A stretch of 40,693 nt of DNA from Pirellulales bacterium (GCA_028289405.1 JANQPP010000206.1:65092-105784); one strand, 5' to 3'; positions 1 to 8,403 are shown, counted from the first letter of the stretch. Notes: generated from the letters alone by a model not told the origin. Numbers and translations are program-made.

Positions 1-417
1 CGGGCTCAGCCCCGAGGCTTGCACGACCTGGTTAACGGCCCCTTCGAACTTATCAAAATCGAGATCGCCGACGATCTTCTCCGCTTGCTCCAGCGTCATG
101 TCGGGCTGGTGGTCCCGGGCCAGCAGCCACAGCAGATAGGCAAACCCTTCGATCTCACTCAGAAATTCCATCAGGTCGTCCAGCGTCATGCTTTGCTGGC
201 GCCGATAGTCGTCGTAGGCGAGACCGAGCACGTACTTCTTCGATTCCTCGTCGAGCCCTTCCAGGGAAGGCTTGATCTTCTCGACAGGGTTTCCTGACTG
301 TTTGACCACATGGGCTTGCACCTGGCTCAAGTGCCGGGCCTTGATGCGAGAAATGGTCAACTCGTGGCCGGCAATGCAGATCGTGGCCGGCGAAGATCCC
401 AAGGCATCTAAACTCAT
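1..417 (-). CDS. Putative tail assembly chaperone (partial, runs off left edge)
   Basis: The frame starts at ATG 417 behind a GGGGAGAG ribosome site and stays open to the first base of the window (139 codons), so the C-terminus is missing. The product is acidic and helical, with a predicted all-alpha second half. It directly follows the tail tube gene, which is where long-tailed phages keep the chaperones that load the tape measure. A programmed frameshift is usual in such genes, but the relevant end lies outside the window. Function is inferred from position and character; no diagnostic motif is visible. Confidence 0.6.
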   Translation of the reverse strand, partial: MSLDALGSSPATICIAGHELTISRIKARHLSQVQAHVVKQSGNPVEKIKPSLEGLDEESKKYVLGLAYDDYRRQQSMTLDDLMEFLSEIEGFAYLLWLLARDHQPDMTLEQAEKIVGDLDFDKFEGAVNQVVQASGLSP

Positions 418-432
418 TTGCTCTCCCCGTTC

Positions 433-831
433 TTATGGTGAATCCGCTGGTATGGTCGGGTGTGTCACCGCCGCGGTCTGGCCGAACTCGATCGTCCCAC
501 CCACCACGTCGCCGTCATTGATATCGACGTTGTAGCTGAGGCTGCCGATCAGGGCGGGGACGGTCAAAATCGACTGGCCATCGATGTGCAGCAGCAGCGT
601 CACGGCGCTCCCCTCGCCCATGTCGGCGTGCTGCTTGTTCGTGCTGTCCCACTTGTATTCACAGGACCCCGTGCCATCTTTCACTCCCTCGCGGCGGGTC
701 TTTTCTCCGCCGGTCGAGCTGCTGGCGTAGCTGGGGCTGGAGTCCGTCCGGGTAAAGGTCCAACTCGTGATTTCGGCAACGGCGCTCCCGCCGATCACGA
801 TCTTGCCGTCTTTGCCGCTGAGCGTGGCCAT
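433..831 (-). CDS. Major tail tube protein
   Basis: A 132-residue protein rich in Ser, Thr and Gly with alternating beta-strand character (for example IVIGGSAVAEITSWTF near the N-terminus). It resembles phage tail tube subunits, which form stacked hexamer rings around the tape measure. The order tail terminator, one structural gene, this gene, then a chaperone-like gene is the usual tail-tube neighbourhood. There is no signal peptide or membrane segment. Size and fold character fit the family; identity is inferred from these and from gene order. Confidence 0.7.
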   Translation of the reverse strand: MATLSGKDGKIVIGGSAVAEITSWTFTRTDSSPSYASSSTGGEKTRREGVKDGTGSCEYKWDSTNKQHADMGEGSAVTLLLHIDGQSILTVPALIGSLSYNVDINDGDVVGGTIEFGQTAAVTHPTIPADSP

Positions 832-841
832 GATTCATCTC

Positions 842-1354
842 CTAGGTCTTAATCCCCAGCAAGAGGATGTTGTAAGTGATCGAGTCGCCCGAACTGTTCG
901 CGATCCGCAAGGTGTCCGCCGAGGCATTGGTGACCGTCCAGCCGTCCCCTCGGTTGACCAGAATCAACGGGGATTCCGCCGGCACGCTCACGGTATGGGC
1001 CGTGCCTCCAAAGGGGCCGACGAACGTCTGCGGGCCGCTCCCCACGGTCAGCACACGGGCTACGTTGGTGGCCAGGTTTTCGATGTAAATCAGCTTGATC
1101 CTGGCGAAGTTGACCGTCGTCGTGCCCCCCAGCCGCGTGGTTTGCAGGGCGGTCAAATCCAAATCGTCATTGGCCCCGTTGATCACCGTTCGCTGGTCGC
1201 GCCAAATCTCGTCGATCTGCCCCGCCGCCGTGCCCGCCGTAAAGCTTTTTTTGTGCCGGATCTGACTGTTGTCATTCAGCGTGGAGAAGTCCTGCGTATC
1301 CTGATGCAGCCACTTCAACAGCAGATCGATATCGGATGAGGCGGTGACGGCCAT
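842..1354 (-). CDS. Hypothetical virion-associated beta-rich protein
   Basis: This 170-residue protein sits between the tail terminator and the tail tube genes, so it is probably a virion component. The N-terminal third is polar and helical (residues 1-50). The rest is rich in beta-branched residues and Gly/Asn, as in a beta sandwich. No catalytic motif, signal sequence or transmembrane segment is seen. It could be a second tail protein or a tail-tip or decoration protein. I do not recognise a named family. Confidence 0.55.
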   Translation of the reverse strand: MAVTASSDIDLLLKWLHQDTQDFSTLNDNSQIRHKKSFTAGTAAGQIDEIWRDQRTVINGANDDLDLTALQTTRLGGTTTVNFARIKLIYIENLATNVARVLTVGSGPQTFVGPFGGTAHTVSVPAESPLILVNRGDGWTVTNASADTLRIANSSGDSITYNILLLGIKT

Positions 1355-1357
1355 GGC

Positions 1358-1786
1358 TTACGTCCTGCTCGTTTGCGACCAACGTACGAGGAAATCGACC
1401 AGCACGGACCAGACGCCGTCTTCCTGCTGCACCTCGTTGATGTTGGTAAGTTTCATGTCCTGGATACTGCCGGTGTGGTGATCCCAGCTCGCCCGATTGA
1501 AATAGTCGAGGATCTCGTCCGAAATTTGCTTGGCCTGGTCGAGCGTGTCTCCCCATACGCTAAATTGGTACTGCGTGAGCACGAGCATCGTGCCGCTGCT
1601 GGTCCGCTCCACCTGCGATTCCCCCTGCCGGCTGAGCGTGACATAGGGGAAACCTTGCACGGGATGTTCGTAGATTTCGTCCTCCGCCGGCGGCAGGAAG
1701 CCGGTGACGAACCGTTCTGCCGGTACGACGGAGACCAGCGGGTGATAAACTTCCCAGCGGTCATGGATGGCCTGTTCAATGCTCAC
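1358..1786 (-). CDS. Tail terminator / tail completion protein (DUF3168-like)
   Basis: I place the start at GTG 1786, which overlaps the stop of the upstream gp10-like gene as TAGTG. The longer open frame upstream only shadows that gene. The protein (142 residues) begins with a helix containing SIEQAIHDRW, then alternates strands with a helix around DTLDQAKQISDEILDYF. This pattern matches the small tail-terminator family that caps the tail tube and joins it to the head. Its place between the gp10-like and tail genes agrees. Confidence 0.65.
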   Translation of the reverse strand: MSIEQAIHDRWEVYHPLVSVVPAERFVTGFLPPAEDEIYEHPVQGFPYVTLSRQGESQVERTSSGTMLVLTQYQFSVWGDTLDQAKQISDEILDYFNRASWDHHTGSIQDMKLTNINEVQQEDGVWSVLVDFLVRWSQTSRT

Positions 1787-2343
1787 TACCTGCCCTTGTA
1801 TTCGCTGGCGGCCAGCCGCCCGATTTGATCCTTGAATCGCAATAGCGTGGCCACGATCCAGGGACGGGGCTTCACGCCTGGATGCCGAACTTGGCGTCGG
1901 TAATAGACCCACTGCTTGCCCCGCCTGCCGGGCAACCTGGCCAGCGAAAGACCGATCTCTTTTTTCTCTTGCTCGGTCGGCTCGCGCGTGCCCCCTTCCG
2001 GCGGACGCCACGGAATTCGCAAGAATCGTTTCTTGGCGCGGATGCGGCGGGGGCGAATTCCCAGATCGAGCCAGGCCATGTAAATGGCGTTTTTCATCAC
2101 GCCCACTCGGCTGGCGGGGATATTGCGGTCGTGTTCGTGGATGATGTTCTTGCGGCCAAACCCGGTCCCGGCGCGGGGAGGTTCGCCGGGCCGGGAAGGC
2201 CGGGTCCCGTGTTCATTTCCCTTCGAGACGGCGAGCTGCTGGAGCTGAGCCAAACGGGCTCCGGCCACGCGCAGTCCGTGGCTGGTGGCCCGCTTCAGGT
2301 AGCGATTGAACTCACGGTCGCGAACTTTTAGGCGGACGGCGAT
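1786..2343 (-). CDS. HK97 gp10-like neck/tail-completion protein, probable ATC start
   Basis: The first ATG/GTG/TTG in frame is GTG 2268, but the frame upstream encodes a typical family N-terminus (VRLKVRDREFNRYLKRA). This can only be reached from a codon such as ATC at 2343-2341, which lies 7 bases after a strong GGAGG site inside the end of the preceding gene. From there the protein is about 185 residues and very basic (many Arg/Lys), with a C-terminal KPRPWIVATL helix like gp10 neck proteins. Neighbours are a head-closure-like gene upstream and a tail terminator downstream. The start is uncertain; the gene is not. Confidence 0.65.
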   Translation of the reverse strand: MAVRLKVRDREFNRYLKRATSHGLRVAGARLAQLQQLAVSKGNEHGTRPSRPGEPPRAGTGFGRKNIIHEHDRNIPASRVGVMKNAIYMAWLDLGIRPRRIRAKKRFLRIPWRPPEGGTREPTEQEKKEIGLSLARLPGRRGKQWVYYRRQVRHPGVKPRPWIVATLLRFKDQIGRLAASEYKGR

Positions 2344-3569
2344 GGTGACACCTCCGCGTGGATTCGAGGCAGCACGTCGATTCGGTCGGACTGATCGACA
2401 CGCAGGATCTTGTAGACCAGCCCGTTGGCGTCGAGGATGCGATACCGCCGCAAGTCGCCGGGGAAGTTGTCTTCAATGGCCACATTGACGTAGATCACCG
2501 TGTCCCGGCTGCTGGTCTGCCGGTCGTTCACGACTTCGCTGCTACGGCTTTGCTCTTGAATGCGGGCACGAACATTAGCGGCTACCGTGACCCAATGGGG
2601 GATCATCTCGCCGTGGGCACCCTTGGTCCATTCGTTCCGCTGGATCTCAATCGGGCTGGTCAGGTTTTCCGCCACGACCAGGTTTCGAGTCACGCACCGC
2701 CAGCGTGAGTCCTGCACGTCGCGGCGGACCTCCAGCAAGGTCCATTCGTTGTCGTCATTGTCGATGATCACCGCGCCCGGATCGGGGGGCGTGGAGACCT
2801 CTTGGCGATCCAGATGCCAGCGGACATCCCCTAGGCGGTAATGCCCCTTGCTGGCTTCGACTTCCCGGATGGAGATGTTGCGGCGGAAGGCATGGTCCAC
2901 GCGCTCCGCGGGCAGGAACATCGACCTTCGCAGATTCACTAATTCGAGGCAGTCCACGATGTCCAAAAAGTCCGGCTTGGGATCGAAGATGCAGGCACCA
3001 AGACGATCGACTGTCAGCTTGGCCAACGTGGTGACGCGAACATCGACTTGCGAGGAGAAGTTGCGTGCTCGGCCCGTGGCTTCAGTGACCGTGAGCTGCC
3101 CCTCGCCGCCGAACTGGACGACCACATACGCTTCCAGTTCGCGAGTGAGTCCCGGGGGTGGAGCCGGCACCACACCTAGCTCTCCACTGGCGGTGACCGT
3201 GAACGTGGACGAGGCAACTAGCTCCAGGCTGCGCGAAACCTGCCCGCTGGCGGTGAAGCTAGTCGAAGCGGAGCCAGTGAGCACAACCGAGCGGCTAAGT
3301 TGACCACTACCACTGAAGCTGATGGAGGATGAACCGATCAGGCTACCGGCGGAGAGTTCGCCTGACGCGGCAGCCGTGATACTGGAGGACCCGACCAGAG
3401 CCACCGAGCGGGTGAGCGGCCCCGCGCTGCTGCTGACGGTGATGCTAGAGGAACCGGCAAGGCTCACGCTGCCTTCCACGCTCAGGGACGCCGAGCTACT
3501 GAACGAGATCGAGGACGATCCCGTCAGGCTGATGTCGGCTCCTGAAGCGAGGAAGAAGAACAGGCTCAC
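2328..3569 (-). CDS. Head-closure-like protein fused to Ser-rich beta repeats
   Basis: A 413-residue two-part protein. Residues about 8-135 are six imperfect repeats of about 21 residues on the theme SVxLxGSSSIxxSxSGxLS, predicted to form a beta solenoid or stacked hairpins. After a Pro-rich hinge (VVPAPPPG) comes a mixed alpha/beta part. Its last 110 residues (QRNEWTKGAHGEMIPHW...VYKILRVDQ) look like phage head-closure/head-tail joining proteins. The gene lies at the head-tail boundary, overlapping the gp10-like gene. Fusion of a repeat region to a neck protein is unusual. Function is inferred from position and the C-terminal part. Confidence 0.6.
   Translation of the reverse strand: MSLFFFLASGADISLTGSSSISFSSSASLSVEGSVSLAGSSSITVSSSAGPLTRSVALVGSSSITAAASGELSAGSLIGSSSISFSGSGQLSRSVVLTGSASTSFTASGQVSRSLELVASSTFTVTASGELGVVPAPPPGLTRELEAYVVVQFGGEGQLTVTEATGRARNFSSQVDVRVTTLAKLTVDRLGACIFDPKPDFLDIVDCLELVNLRRSMFLPAERVDHAFRRNISIREVEASKGHYRLGDVRWHLDRQEVSTPPDPGAVIIDNDDNEWTLLEVRRDVQDSRWRCVTRNLVVAENLTSPIEIQRNEWTKGAHGEMIPHWVTVAANVRARIQEQSRSSEVVNDRQTSSRDTVIYVNVAIEDNFPGDLRRYRILDANGLVYKILRVDQSDRIDVLPRIHAEVSPSPSA
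3164..3540 (-). repeat. Six-unit coding repeat (about 63 bp, 21 residues)
   Basis: Inside the neck-protein gene, about six degenerate units of roughly 63 bases each encode the GSSSI...SGxLS theme. Units stay in frame and vary mostly at third positions and at a few hydrophobic sites, which indicates old duplication under protein-level selection. Confidence 0.7.
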
Positions 3570-3826
3570 GGCGTGACCCCCTGGCTCATGATTTCGTACG
3601 GCTCCTCGGCGGCGATCAGTTCATCGATTTCCTTCACGCGCTGCATCATGGCTTCAAACCATTCCGTCCATTCCACCTCTTGGCCGTCTAGTATGTACGA
3701 CGGCTTGGGGTTGGCCGTGTACTCCACCACGCTGGCCAGAATGTTCGACTTGATCGTCTTCAGGTTTTCGATGTCGGTCGCCATGATGCGCTCAGTCGAT
3801 GCCCACTTGCCCGTCACGTACGCCAT
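3566..3826 (-). CDS. Small phage structural-region protein
   Basis: An 86-residue protein (73 if translation starts at the internal ATG giving MATDIENLK). It has two predicted helices around a conserved-looking centre, ANPKPSYILDGQEVEWTEWFEAM. I have seen this style (NPKPSYxIDGQxV) in small phage proteins encoded near head-tail joining genes; their role is unknown. It overlaps the neck-protein start by 4 bases. No signal peptide or membrane segment. Confidence 0.6.
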   Translation of the reverse strand: MAYVTGKWASTERIMATDIENLKTIKSNILASVVEYTANPKPSYILDGQEVEWTEWFEAMMQRVKEIDELIAAEEPYEIMSQGVTP

Positions 3827-3844
3827 CGCCCGCCCGGCAACGGG

Positions 3845-4246
3845 CTAGTCCGCGATGATGGTCAGATTGCCGGTCAAAAAGCTGGCCGTGTCGGTGTCGT
3901 TCACGGCCTGCGAGGGACTGACCGTGCCGTTGAGGATCTGGTTGCCCACGCTAGATGCGTCCATGATCGTGAAGGCCACAACGGTCCCCCAGTTACCCCC
4001 CGAAGCTTGAGGGAAAGTAATGGCCGCCCCATTGGACTTTGATCCACTCGACGCGGCGGCCCAAGTGGCGGCGTTGACTTGCACCCGGGTGTAGCCGCTC
4101 CCGGAGACCTCCGTGCCACCGCCGGCATCGGTAGGCGCCACCGTGTAGAGGGCCACGTAGCGGTTCTCCGCCGACGTGTTCCACTGCCCGTCATTGAGGA
4201 TGTGGTTTAAGACAAGGTCTTCCGCGTAGTCGCTGAGTCCGGCCAT
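3845..4246 (-). CDS. Single-domain tail-fibre-like protein
   Basis: Start at ATG 4246 gives 133 residues beginning MAGLSDYAED. The pattern (DYAEDLVLNHIL, then an ALYT strand, TEVSGSGYTRVQV, ITFPQASGGNWGTV, DASSVGNQILNGTVSP, LTGNLTI) is the domain common in phage tail-fibre or appendage proteins. It is a close relative of both halves of the neighbouring 271-residue protein. Its role is probably in host contact or capsid/tail decoration, located outside the cell in the virion. The longer upstream frame only shadows the neighbour. Confidence 0.7.
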   Translation of the reverse strand: MAGLSDYAEDLVLNHILNDGQWNTSAENRYVALYTVAPTDAGGGTEVSGSGYTRVQVNAATWAAASSGSKSNGAAITFPQASGGNWGTVVAFTIMDASSVGNQILNGTVSPSQAVNDTDTASFLTGNLTIIAD

Positions 4247-4259
4247 GGTTGGTCCGCTC

Positions 4260-5075
4260 CTAGTCCAGGGACACAAATAGATCCGTGCTGAGGATTGCCA
4301 GTTTGTCCAAGGTGTTGACCGTGATGGTGGGCGTGAAGGCACCCGCCACGATCAAGTTGCCGTCCGTGGCCGCGTCGTAAATGGCGGCCCGCTGCATCAA
4401 CCCCCAGCCGCTCGGCGTGGCTTGGGGGAACAGAATGGTTTGATTGTTCCGCTTGAGGCCGGATGCCGCCGCGTTGAACTCCCCGCTGGTGACTTGCACC
4501 CGCGAGTAGTTGTTGCCAGCCACTTCGGTGGCGTCCGTGGTGCCGGTCCACAGCCCGACGTAACGACTCTCTAGGCTGGTATCCCACTGCCCGTCGTTGA
4601 GCACATGGTCCAGCATGCGGAACGCACTGTTCCGCAGGGCGGCGGTGTCTTCCGCTCCACCGACCGTCTGCTCGACCGTCAGATCACCGGCCAGGAACGT
4701 CGCCGTTTCGTTGTTCAGGACCGTGACCGACGGACTAAACAGCCCGTTGACGATCATGTTCCCGCCCACGCTGGCATCGAAGATGGCAAAGCCCTGGATC
4801 GTGCCCCAATTGCCGCCCGACGCTTGGGGAAACGTGATGGCGGACGTGTTCTGTTTCTTGCCGCGCCCGTCGGCCCAAAATGGGGCACCCCAGTCGGAAC
4901 CGGTGACTTGGACCCGCGAGTAGTTATGGACGCTGACTTCGGTACCGGTGCCGTTGTCCAGCGGAACCCCGTTGAACAAGGCCACCCATCGCTCTTCCGC
5001 CGACGTATCCCATACGGGATCGGCGAAGAGGTGGTTGAGCAGCTTGTCTTCCGCGTAGTCCGAGTAGCCGGCCAT
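4260..5075 (-). CDS. Tandem two-domain tail-fibre-like protein
   Basis: A 271-residue protein made of two copies of the domain also found alone in the gene just downstream. Copy 1 is residues 1-137 (DYAEDKLLNHLF, VHNYSRVQV, ITFPQASGGNWGTI, FDASVGGNMIVNGLFSP, FLAGDLTV). Copy 2 is residues 145-271 (FRMLDHVLND, NNYSRVQV, ILFPQATPSGWGLM, YDAATDGNLIVAGAFTP). The family occurs in phage tail fibres and surface decorations. The head-to-tail run of three domains over two genes indicates local duplication followed by divergence. Confidence 0.75.
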   Translation of the reverse strand: MAGYSDYAEDKLLNHLFADPVWDTSAEERWVALFNGVPLDNGTGTEVSVHNYSRVQVTGSDWGAPFWADGRGKKQNTSAITFPQASGGNWGTIQGFAIFDASVGGNMIVNGLFSPSVTVLNNETATFLAGDLTVEQTVGGAEDTAALRNSAFRMLDHVLNDGQWDTSLESRYVGLWTGTTDATEVAGNNYSRVQVTSGEFNAAASGLKRNNQTILFPQATPSGWGLMQRAAIYDAATDGNLIVAGAFTPTITVNTLDKLAILSTDLFVSLD

Positions 5076-5078
5076 GCA

Positions 5079-5294
5079 CTAGCTGCCTCCCCCGAACGCC
5101 CCGGTCTTGGCGATCGCTGTACCGTGCATGGAAACCACCGGCGCCTTGGTCGTTGGCACGCACTGAAGCTGCCGCAGGAAGTTGTTCTGTCGCAGGAATT
5201 CCTTGCGGGCTTCGAATTCGTTCTCCGCGAGGATGGTCAGCTCGCGATTCGGAAAGTAGCCCGCGAATGTGACCGTATAAGCGCGCAACGCCAT
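5079..5294 (-). CDS. Small hypothetical protein in head-tail region
   Basis: 71 residues; begins MALRAYTVTFAGYFP and ends in a Gly/Ala-rich tail. The N-terminal half is predicted as strand-helix (ILAENEFEARKEFLRQ), reminiscent of the start of the next gene (VVVEAEDEAQAVEKFREANG), so the two may share a small alpha/beta fold. Its place between capsid and tail-fibre genes suggests a minor virion or assembly role. No recognised family. Confidence 0.5.
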   Translation of the reverse strand: MALRAYTVTFAGYFPNRELTILAENEFEARKEFLRQNNFLRQLQCVPTTKAPVVSMHGTAIAKTGAFGGGS

Positions 5295-5304
5295 GGCGTC
5301 TCCC

Positions 5305-5601
5305 CTACGTGCTCTCCGCTGTTTTCTGAGTGGACAGTCCGCCCGTGGCGGAGGTTTTGGCTTGGCTGGCGGCCTGGGGTTCGGTGTCGCCTGGTTTCTC
5401 CTGCTCGCCTTCTTCCTTGGGCGGCCACGTGGGCTTCGCCTTTGAAGGCTGGCATTTCACCTCACCTGCCGGTGACGCCCACAGACCATTAGCCTCACGG
5501 AACTTTTCCACCGCCTGTGCTTCGTCTTCCGCCTCCACGACGACTCGCTCGTAAGCCAGGGGAGTCGGATTGCCAGAACAGGACACCTGAAAATTGGACA
5601 T
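5305..5601 (-). CDS. Small hypothetical protein with disordered C-terminus
   Basis: 98 residues. The first 50 form a likely strand-helix unit (YERVVVEAEDEAQAVEKFREANG). The last 45 are rich in Pro, Glu, Lys, Gln and Ser and probably disordered. It lies directly downstream of the major capsid gene, spaced by 14 bases. It may be a head accessory protein. No known family recognised. Confidence 0.5.
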   Translation of the reverse strand: MSNFQVSCSGNPTPLAYERVVVEAEDEAQAVEKFREANGLWASPAGEVKCQPSKAKPTWPPKEEGEQEKPGDTEPQAASQAKTSATGGLSTQKTAEST

Positions 5602-5615
5602 GTTTTCGTGACTCC

Positions 5616-6749
5616 TTAGCTGGGATTGTTCCGGACCATGGCGCGGGGCTGCATCACGGCGTAGTTGCCCCGCTCGCTGGCCTTGAACCGCATCACGATG
5701 TCTTGGGTGAACTCGGCCTCGCTGTTTTGCGGGGCCTGCGTGACCGTGATGGGCCAGTTTTCCATGTAAGTGAAGGCACGCCGGGGATCACCCAGGTACC
5801 AGGTATCAGCCGTGTCCCGCACGGTTAGGTACCGGCTCACGACGATGCTGTAGGGAGATACGGGGTTCGGGCTGAGCGTTTGCGTGTTGGTGTTCGTCGT
5901 CTCTCGAACCTCGGTGGAGTTGACAATCCTGCGAGCTTTCGATTGCAGCTTTGGAGGAACAATGAGTAAGTCAGGGTTCACCAAAACAGGCTCATTGGTG
6001 TTCGGGTCCAGGATGTTCGCGAAAAGTTGCTCGGCGTTATCGATGTCCGTGTGATCTTCGAGCACATTGACGTGATCGTTGATCCAAGGCGCGGACGTCT
6101 GGTACGTGTTGTAGGACGTCCCCTTCCACTTAAAGTTGTTTGTCGCGCCGATGACCAGATCCGTGGCACGCTTCTCTTTATTCAAGCCAAGTGACTGGCC
6201 AACTTCGCCGGCCTGGCGGAGCACGAGGCCCGTGCGGTCAAAGAAGATGGCCTCGCGCGTAACAGGGATAATCAGGCCCCGTTTGTCAGTGGCCGGAGTT
6301 TCGGTGAAGTCTTCACCGAACCCGGCGTGCTGATATGGCATGCCCTCTCGGACAATTTCCGTCTTGTCGCCCACGGCAGCCATCCCGGCGATCTTTTCCC
6401 CGCTGAGCCGTGTGGGCGTAGACGGAATCAAGCTAGAGAACACAAACGCCTCGTTCGTGAATTCCTCCATCAGCCGGGAATAGACGATCTGCCCGGTGAT
6501 ATTGGAGAAGGCCGTGGAATCGACCGCTTCTCCCGCTTCCAAGATCGAGCTGCCGGCGTGCCGTGGGTCCATGGATTGCACCCACTCACGGCCATCCGGT
6601 ACCAGGGCCTCGGCCAGGGCACGCAGCGAGAAATCTTCGGGCCTAAGGTGCCCCTCGTTCAGTCCCTCGCGGATCATCTTGCAAGTCCGCTTCGGACCCT
6701 CCAAGTCGTACATCCGCTTGAGTTCGCGGGCATTAACGTCGGCCAACAT
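5616..6749 (-). CDS. Major capsid protein (HK97 fold)
   Basis: Start at ATG 6749 follows a GAAAGGA site; the frame upstream of it shadows the DUF2190 gene. The 377-residue length and position after protease and decoration genes fit a major capsid protein forming the icosahedral head. Visible features are an N-terminal charged helical region (about 1-90, possibly a processed delta domain), a Gly/Thr-rich loop region, and C-terminal segments with NPDLLIVPP and DTWYLGDPRRAFTYME. These resemble the P-domain and edge strands of Mu gpT/HK97-type capsids. Identity is inferred from composition, length and order. Confidence 0.85.
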   Translation of the reverse strand: MLADVNARELKRMYDLEGPKRTCKMIREGLNEGHLRPEDFSLRALAEALVPDGREWVQSMDPRHAGSSILEAGEAVDSTAFSNITGQIVYSRLMEEFTNEAFVFSSLIPSTPTRLSGEKIAGMAAVGDKTEIVREGMPYQHAGFGEDFTETPATDKRGLIIPVTREAIFFDRTGLVLRQAGEVGQSLGLNKEKRATDLVIGATNNFKWKGTSYNTYQTSAPWINDHVNVLEDHTDIDNAEQLFANILDPNTNEPVLVNPDLLIVPPKLQSKARRIVNSTEVRETTNTNTQTLSPNPVSPYSIVVSRYLTVRDTADTWYLGDPRRAFTYMENWPITVTQAPQNSEAEFTQDIVMRFKASERGNYAVMQPRAMVRNNPS

Positions 6750-6783
6750 GATGGCAAATCCTTTCGAACAAAAAGCGAATGTG

Positions 6784-7275
6784 TTAGGTCGTTTGCGTGG
6801 CTTGCACGCCGGCATAAGGCGTGGTGACGGTACCCGCGATGGAAACCAGAACTTTCGTGCTGGCGGCAGGCGCGCTTTTGACCACGCGGCCAATGGCACC
6901 GCCGACCGTCGCAGCGTCTTCCACGGCTTGATCCGCGATACCGACGGCTCCGGCGGCACCGGTGCCTTGTCCACCAACGAGCACGCCAATCTCGTAGCTG
7001 TCGGAGGTGGCGTCGAACTCGAACACGCCGGTGGTCGCGATGCGGATGTTGTCGGTGTCTCCGGACCGGCTACGCTGCATGGCCACGCCCAGAAACGCAT
7101 CGTGCAAAGCGCCTTGGTTGTCCGCCTTGGTGCCAGCGTCCGCCAGCGAACTGGCCGGCTTGGCGTCGTCCGTGTCCAGATAGCAGAGGTCGCCGATTTC
7201 GATCACGGTGGCCGAATCGACCGCCACGGTAATGGGGTTCGTTTCCCCGTATCTCCAACGCATGACATCGGCCAT
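6784..7275 (-). CDS. DUF2190-type capsid decoration protein
   Basis: 163 residues. It shows the hallmarks of small capsid-associated DUF2190 proteins: ITVAVDSATVIEIGDLCYLD near the N-terminus, GVAMQRS, VFEFDATSDSYEIGVLVG, and a C-terminal TKVLVSIAGTV strand. Such proteins bind the outside of the head or stabilise it. It is placed between prohead protease and major capsid genes, the standard site. No signal peptide. Confidence 0.75.
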   Translation of the reverse strand: MADVMRWRYGETNPITVAVDSATVIEIGDLCYLDTDDAKPASSLADAGTKADNQGALHDAFLGVAMQRSRSGDTDNIRIATTGVFEFDATSDSYEIGVLVGGQGTGAAGAVGIADQAVEDAATVGGAIGRVVKSAPAASTKVLVSIAGTVTTPYAGVQATQTT

Positions 7276-7287
7276 GGATCTGGCTCC

Positions 7288-8403
7288 TTAGTTCGTGATC
7301 AGACGGGCGAATTCCTGGGCGTTCGAGTAACCGCGCTGAACGCCCTCGGTGACTTGCTGTTGCTCTCGGCTCTTGGGGCTGCTGGATCGCCAGCCCTTGG
7401 CGATGGCCTGTCGGTCCTCAATGAGTGCCTTGCGGCCCGCCGCGTCGTGCTCCATGAGCTGCTGGCGGAAGACATCGCTCACTAGCTCCGCTGGCAGCTT
7501 GGCCTCGGCCAGTTCCTTTTCGATGGCTTCGTGCTTGGCGGCGACTTCCTTTTCCGCCTTGAGCCGGTCGTTCTCCTCGCGGAGGGTTTTCAATTCGTCC
7601 TGCCGGGCTTTGGTCTCCTCGCTGGCCTCATGCGCGGCGAGCGTTTGCTCTTGAATCGATTGCAGCAGATCGGGCCGGCTGGCTTTGATCTGGTCCATGG
7701 TCAGCGTGGACATATCCATCTCGGATTCCTCCAATGGTTCTTCATGCTCAAACAGTCCGTTCGTCGTGGCCGGATCGGCCACCACATCGACGGACAAGAC
7801 TTTCTGAATGTCCTCGACGACCACCTTGCCGTGCTTACGGCTAGTCATGCCGGTGATGTTGTGAGAAAGACCCACGCTTTGAGGATCGTGCTGGGCATCC
7901 CAGGCCAACTGTTCCGCCACCGCGTGGCGCGGGTTGTATTGCAGATCGCCGTACAGTCCGTCGTCACGGACCGAAACGTTTTTCAGGGAGCCCAGGCGGT
8001 CCCGGTAGCTGCGGGGCTGACGCGCGTCACCTTGCGGGTGATCGACGTTGACCTTGGCACCTTCGTACATGGTCGCCGCGCGCTTGATAGCGTTCTGGCT
8101 GTACTCGCGGCCATTCTTGGAGACGAGACCGAGAATCTTCACGCCTTGGATCACGTGCCGCTCGGTATCGACGCGGAGCGACACGTCACGGCTGTCGAAA
8201 TACTCGACGAAGCTGACCGCTTCCTGTTTGTTCTTGACGGCTTTGTTCGCTGCTTTGACCGCCATCGCGTCCGCTTCCTGTTCCGATTTGCCTTCACTCA
8301 GCGCCTTGCGACGGGTTTCGTTGGCCACCTTGGCCCACGTCTGTTGTTCGCTGGGGGTCAGCCCCTTGGCGTGTCGCTCGGCGTCGCGTGTGGAAAATGG
8401 CAT
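7288..8403 (-). CDS. Prohead protease with C-terminal scaffold-like region
   Basis: Start at ATG 8403 (MPFSTRDAERH) gives 371 residues; codons upstream overlap a terminator hairpin. Residues 1-60 resemble the small N-terminal domain seen in similar phage proteins (GLTPSEQQTWAKVAN). Residues 60-215 are protease-like: VNVDHP places His122 and SVGLSHN places Ser180 as likely catalytic residues of a herpesvirus/HK97-type maturation protease. Residues 240-310 are Glu/Lys-rich coiled coil typical of internal scaffold. It would assemble the procapsid, then cleave the capsid and itself. Confidence 0.8.
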   Translation of the reverse strand: MPFSTRDAERHAKGLTPSEQQTWAKVANETRRKALSEGKSEQEADAMAVKAANKAVKNKQEAVSFVEYFDSRDVSLRVDTERHVIQGVKILGLVSKNGREYSQNAIKRAATMYEGAKVNVDHPQGDARQPRSYRDRLGSLKNVSVRDDGLYGDLQYNPRHAVAEQLAWDAQHDPQSVGLSHNITGMTSRKHGKVVVEDIQKVLSVDVVADPATTNGLFEHEEPLEESEMDMSTLTMDQIKASRPDLLQSIQEQTLAAHEASEETKARQDELKTLREENDRLKAEKEVAAKHEAIEKELAEAKLPAELVSDVFRQQLMEHDAAGRKALIEDRQAIAKGWRSSSPKSREQQQVTEGVQRGYSNAQEFARLITN

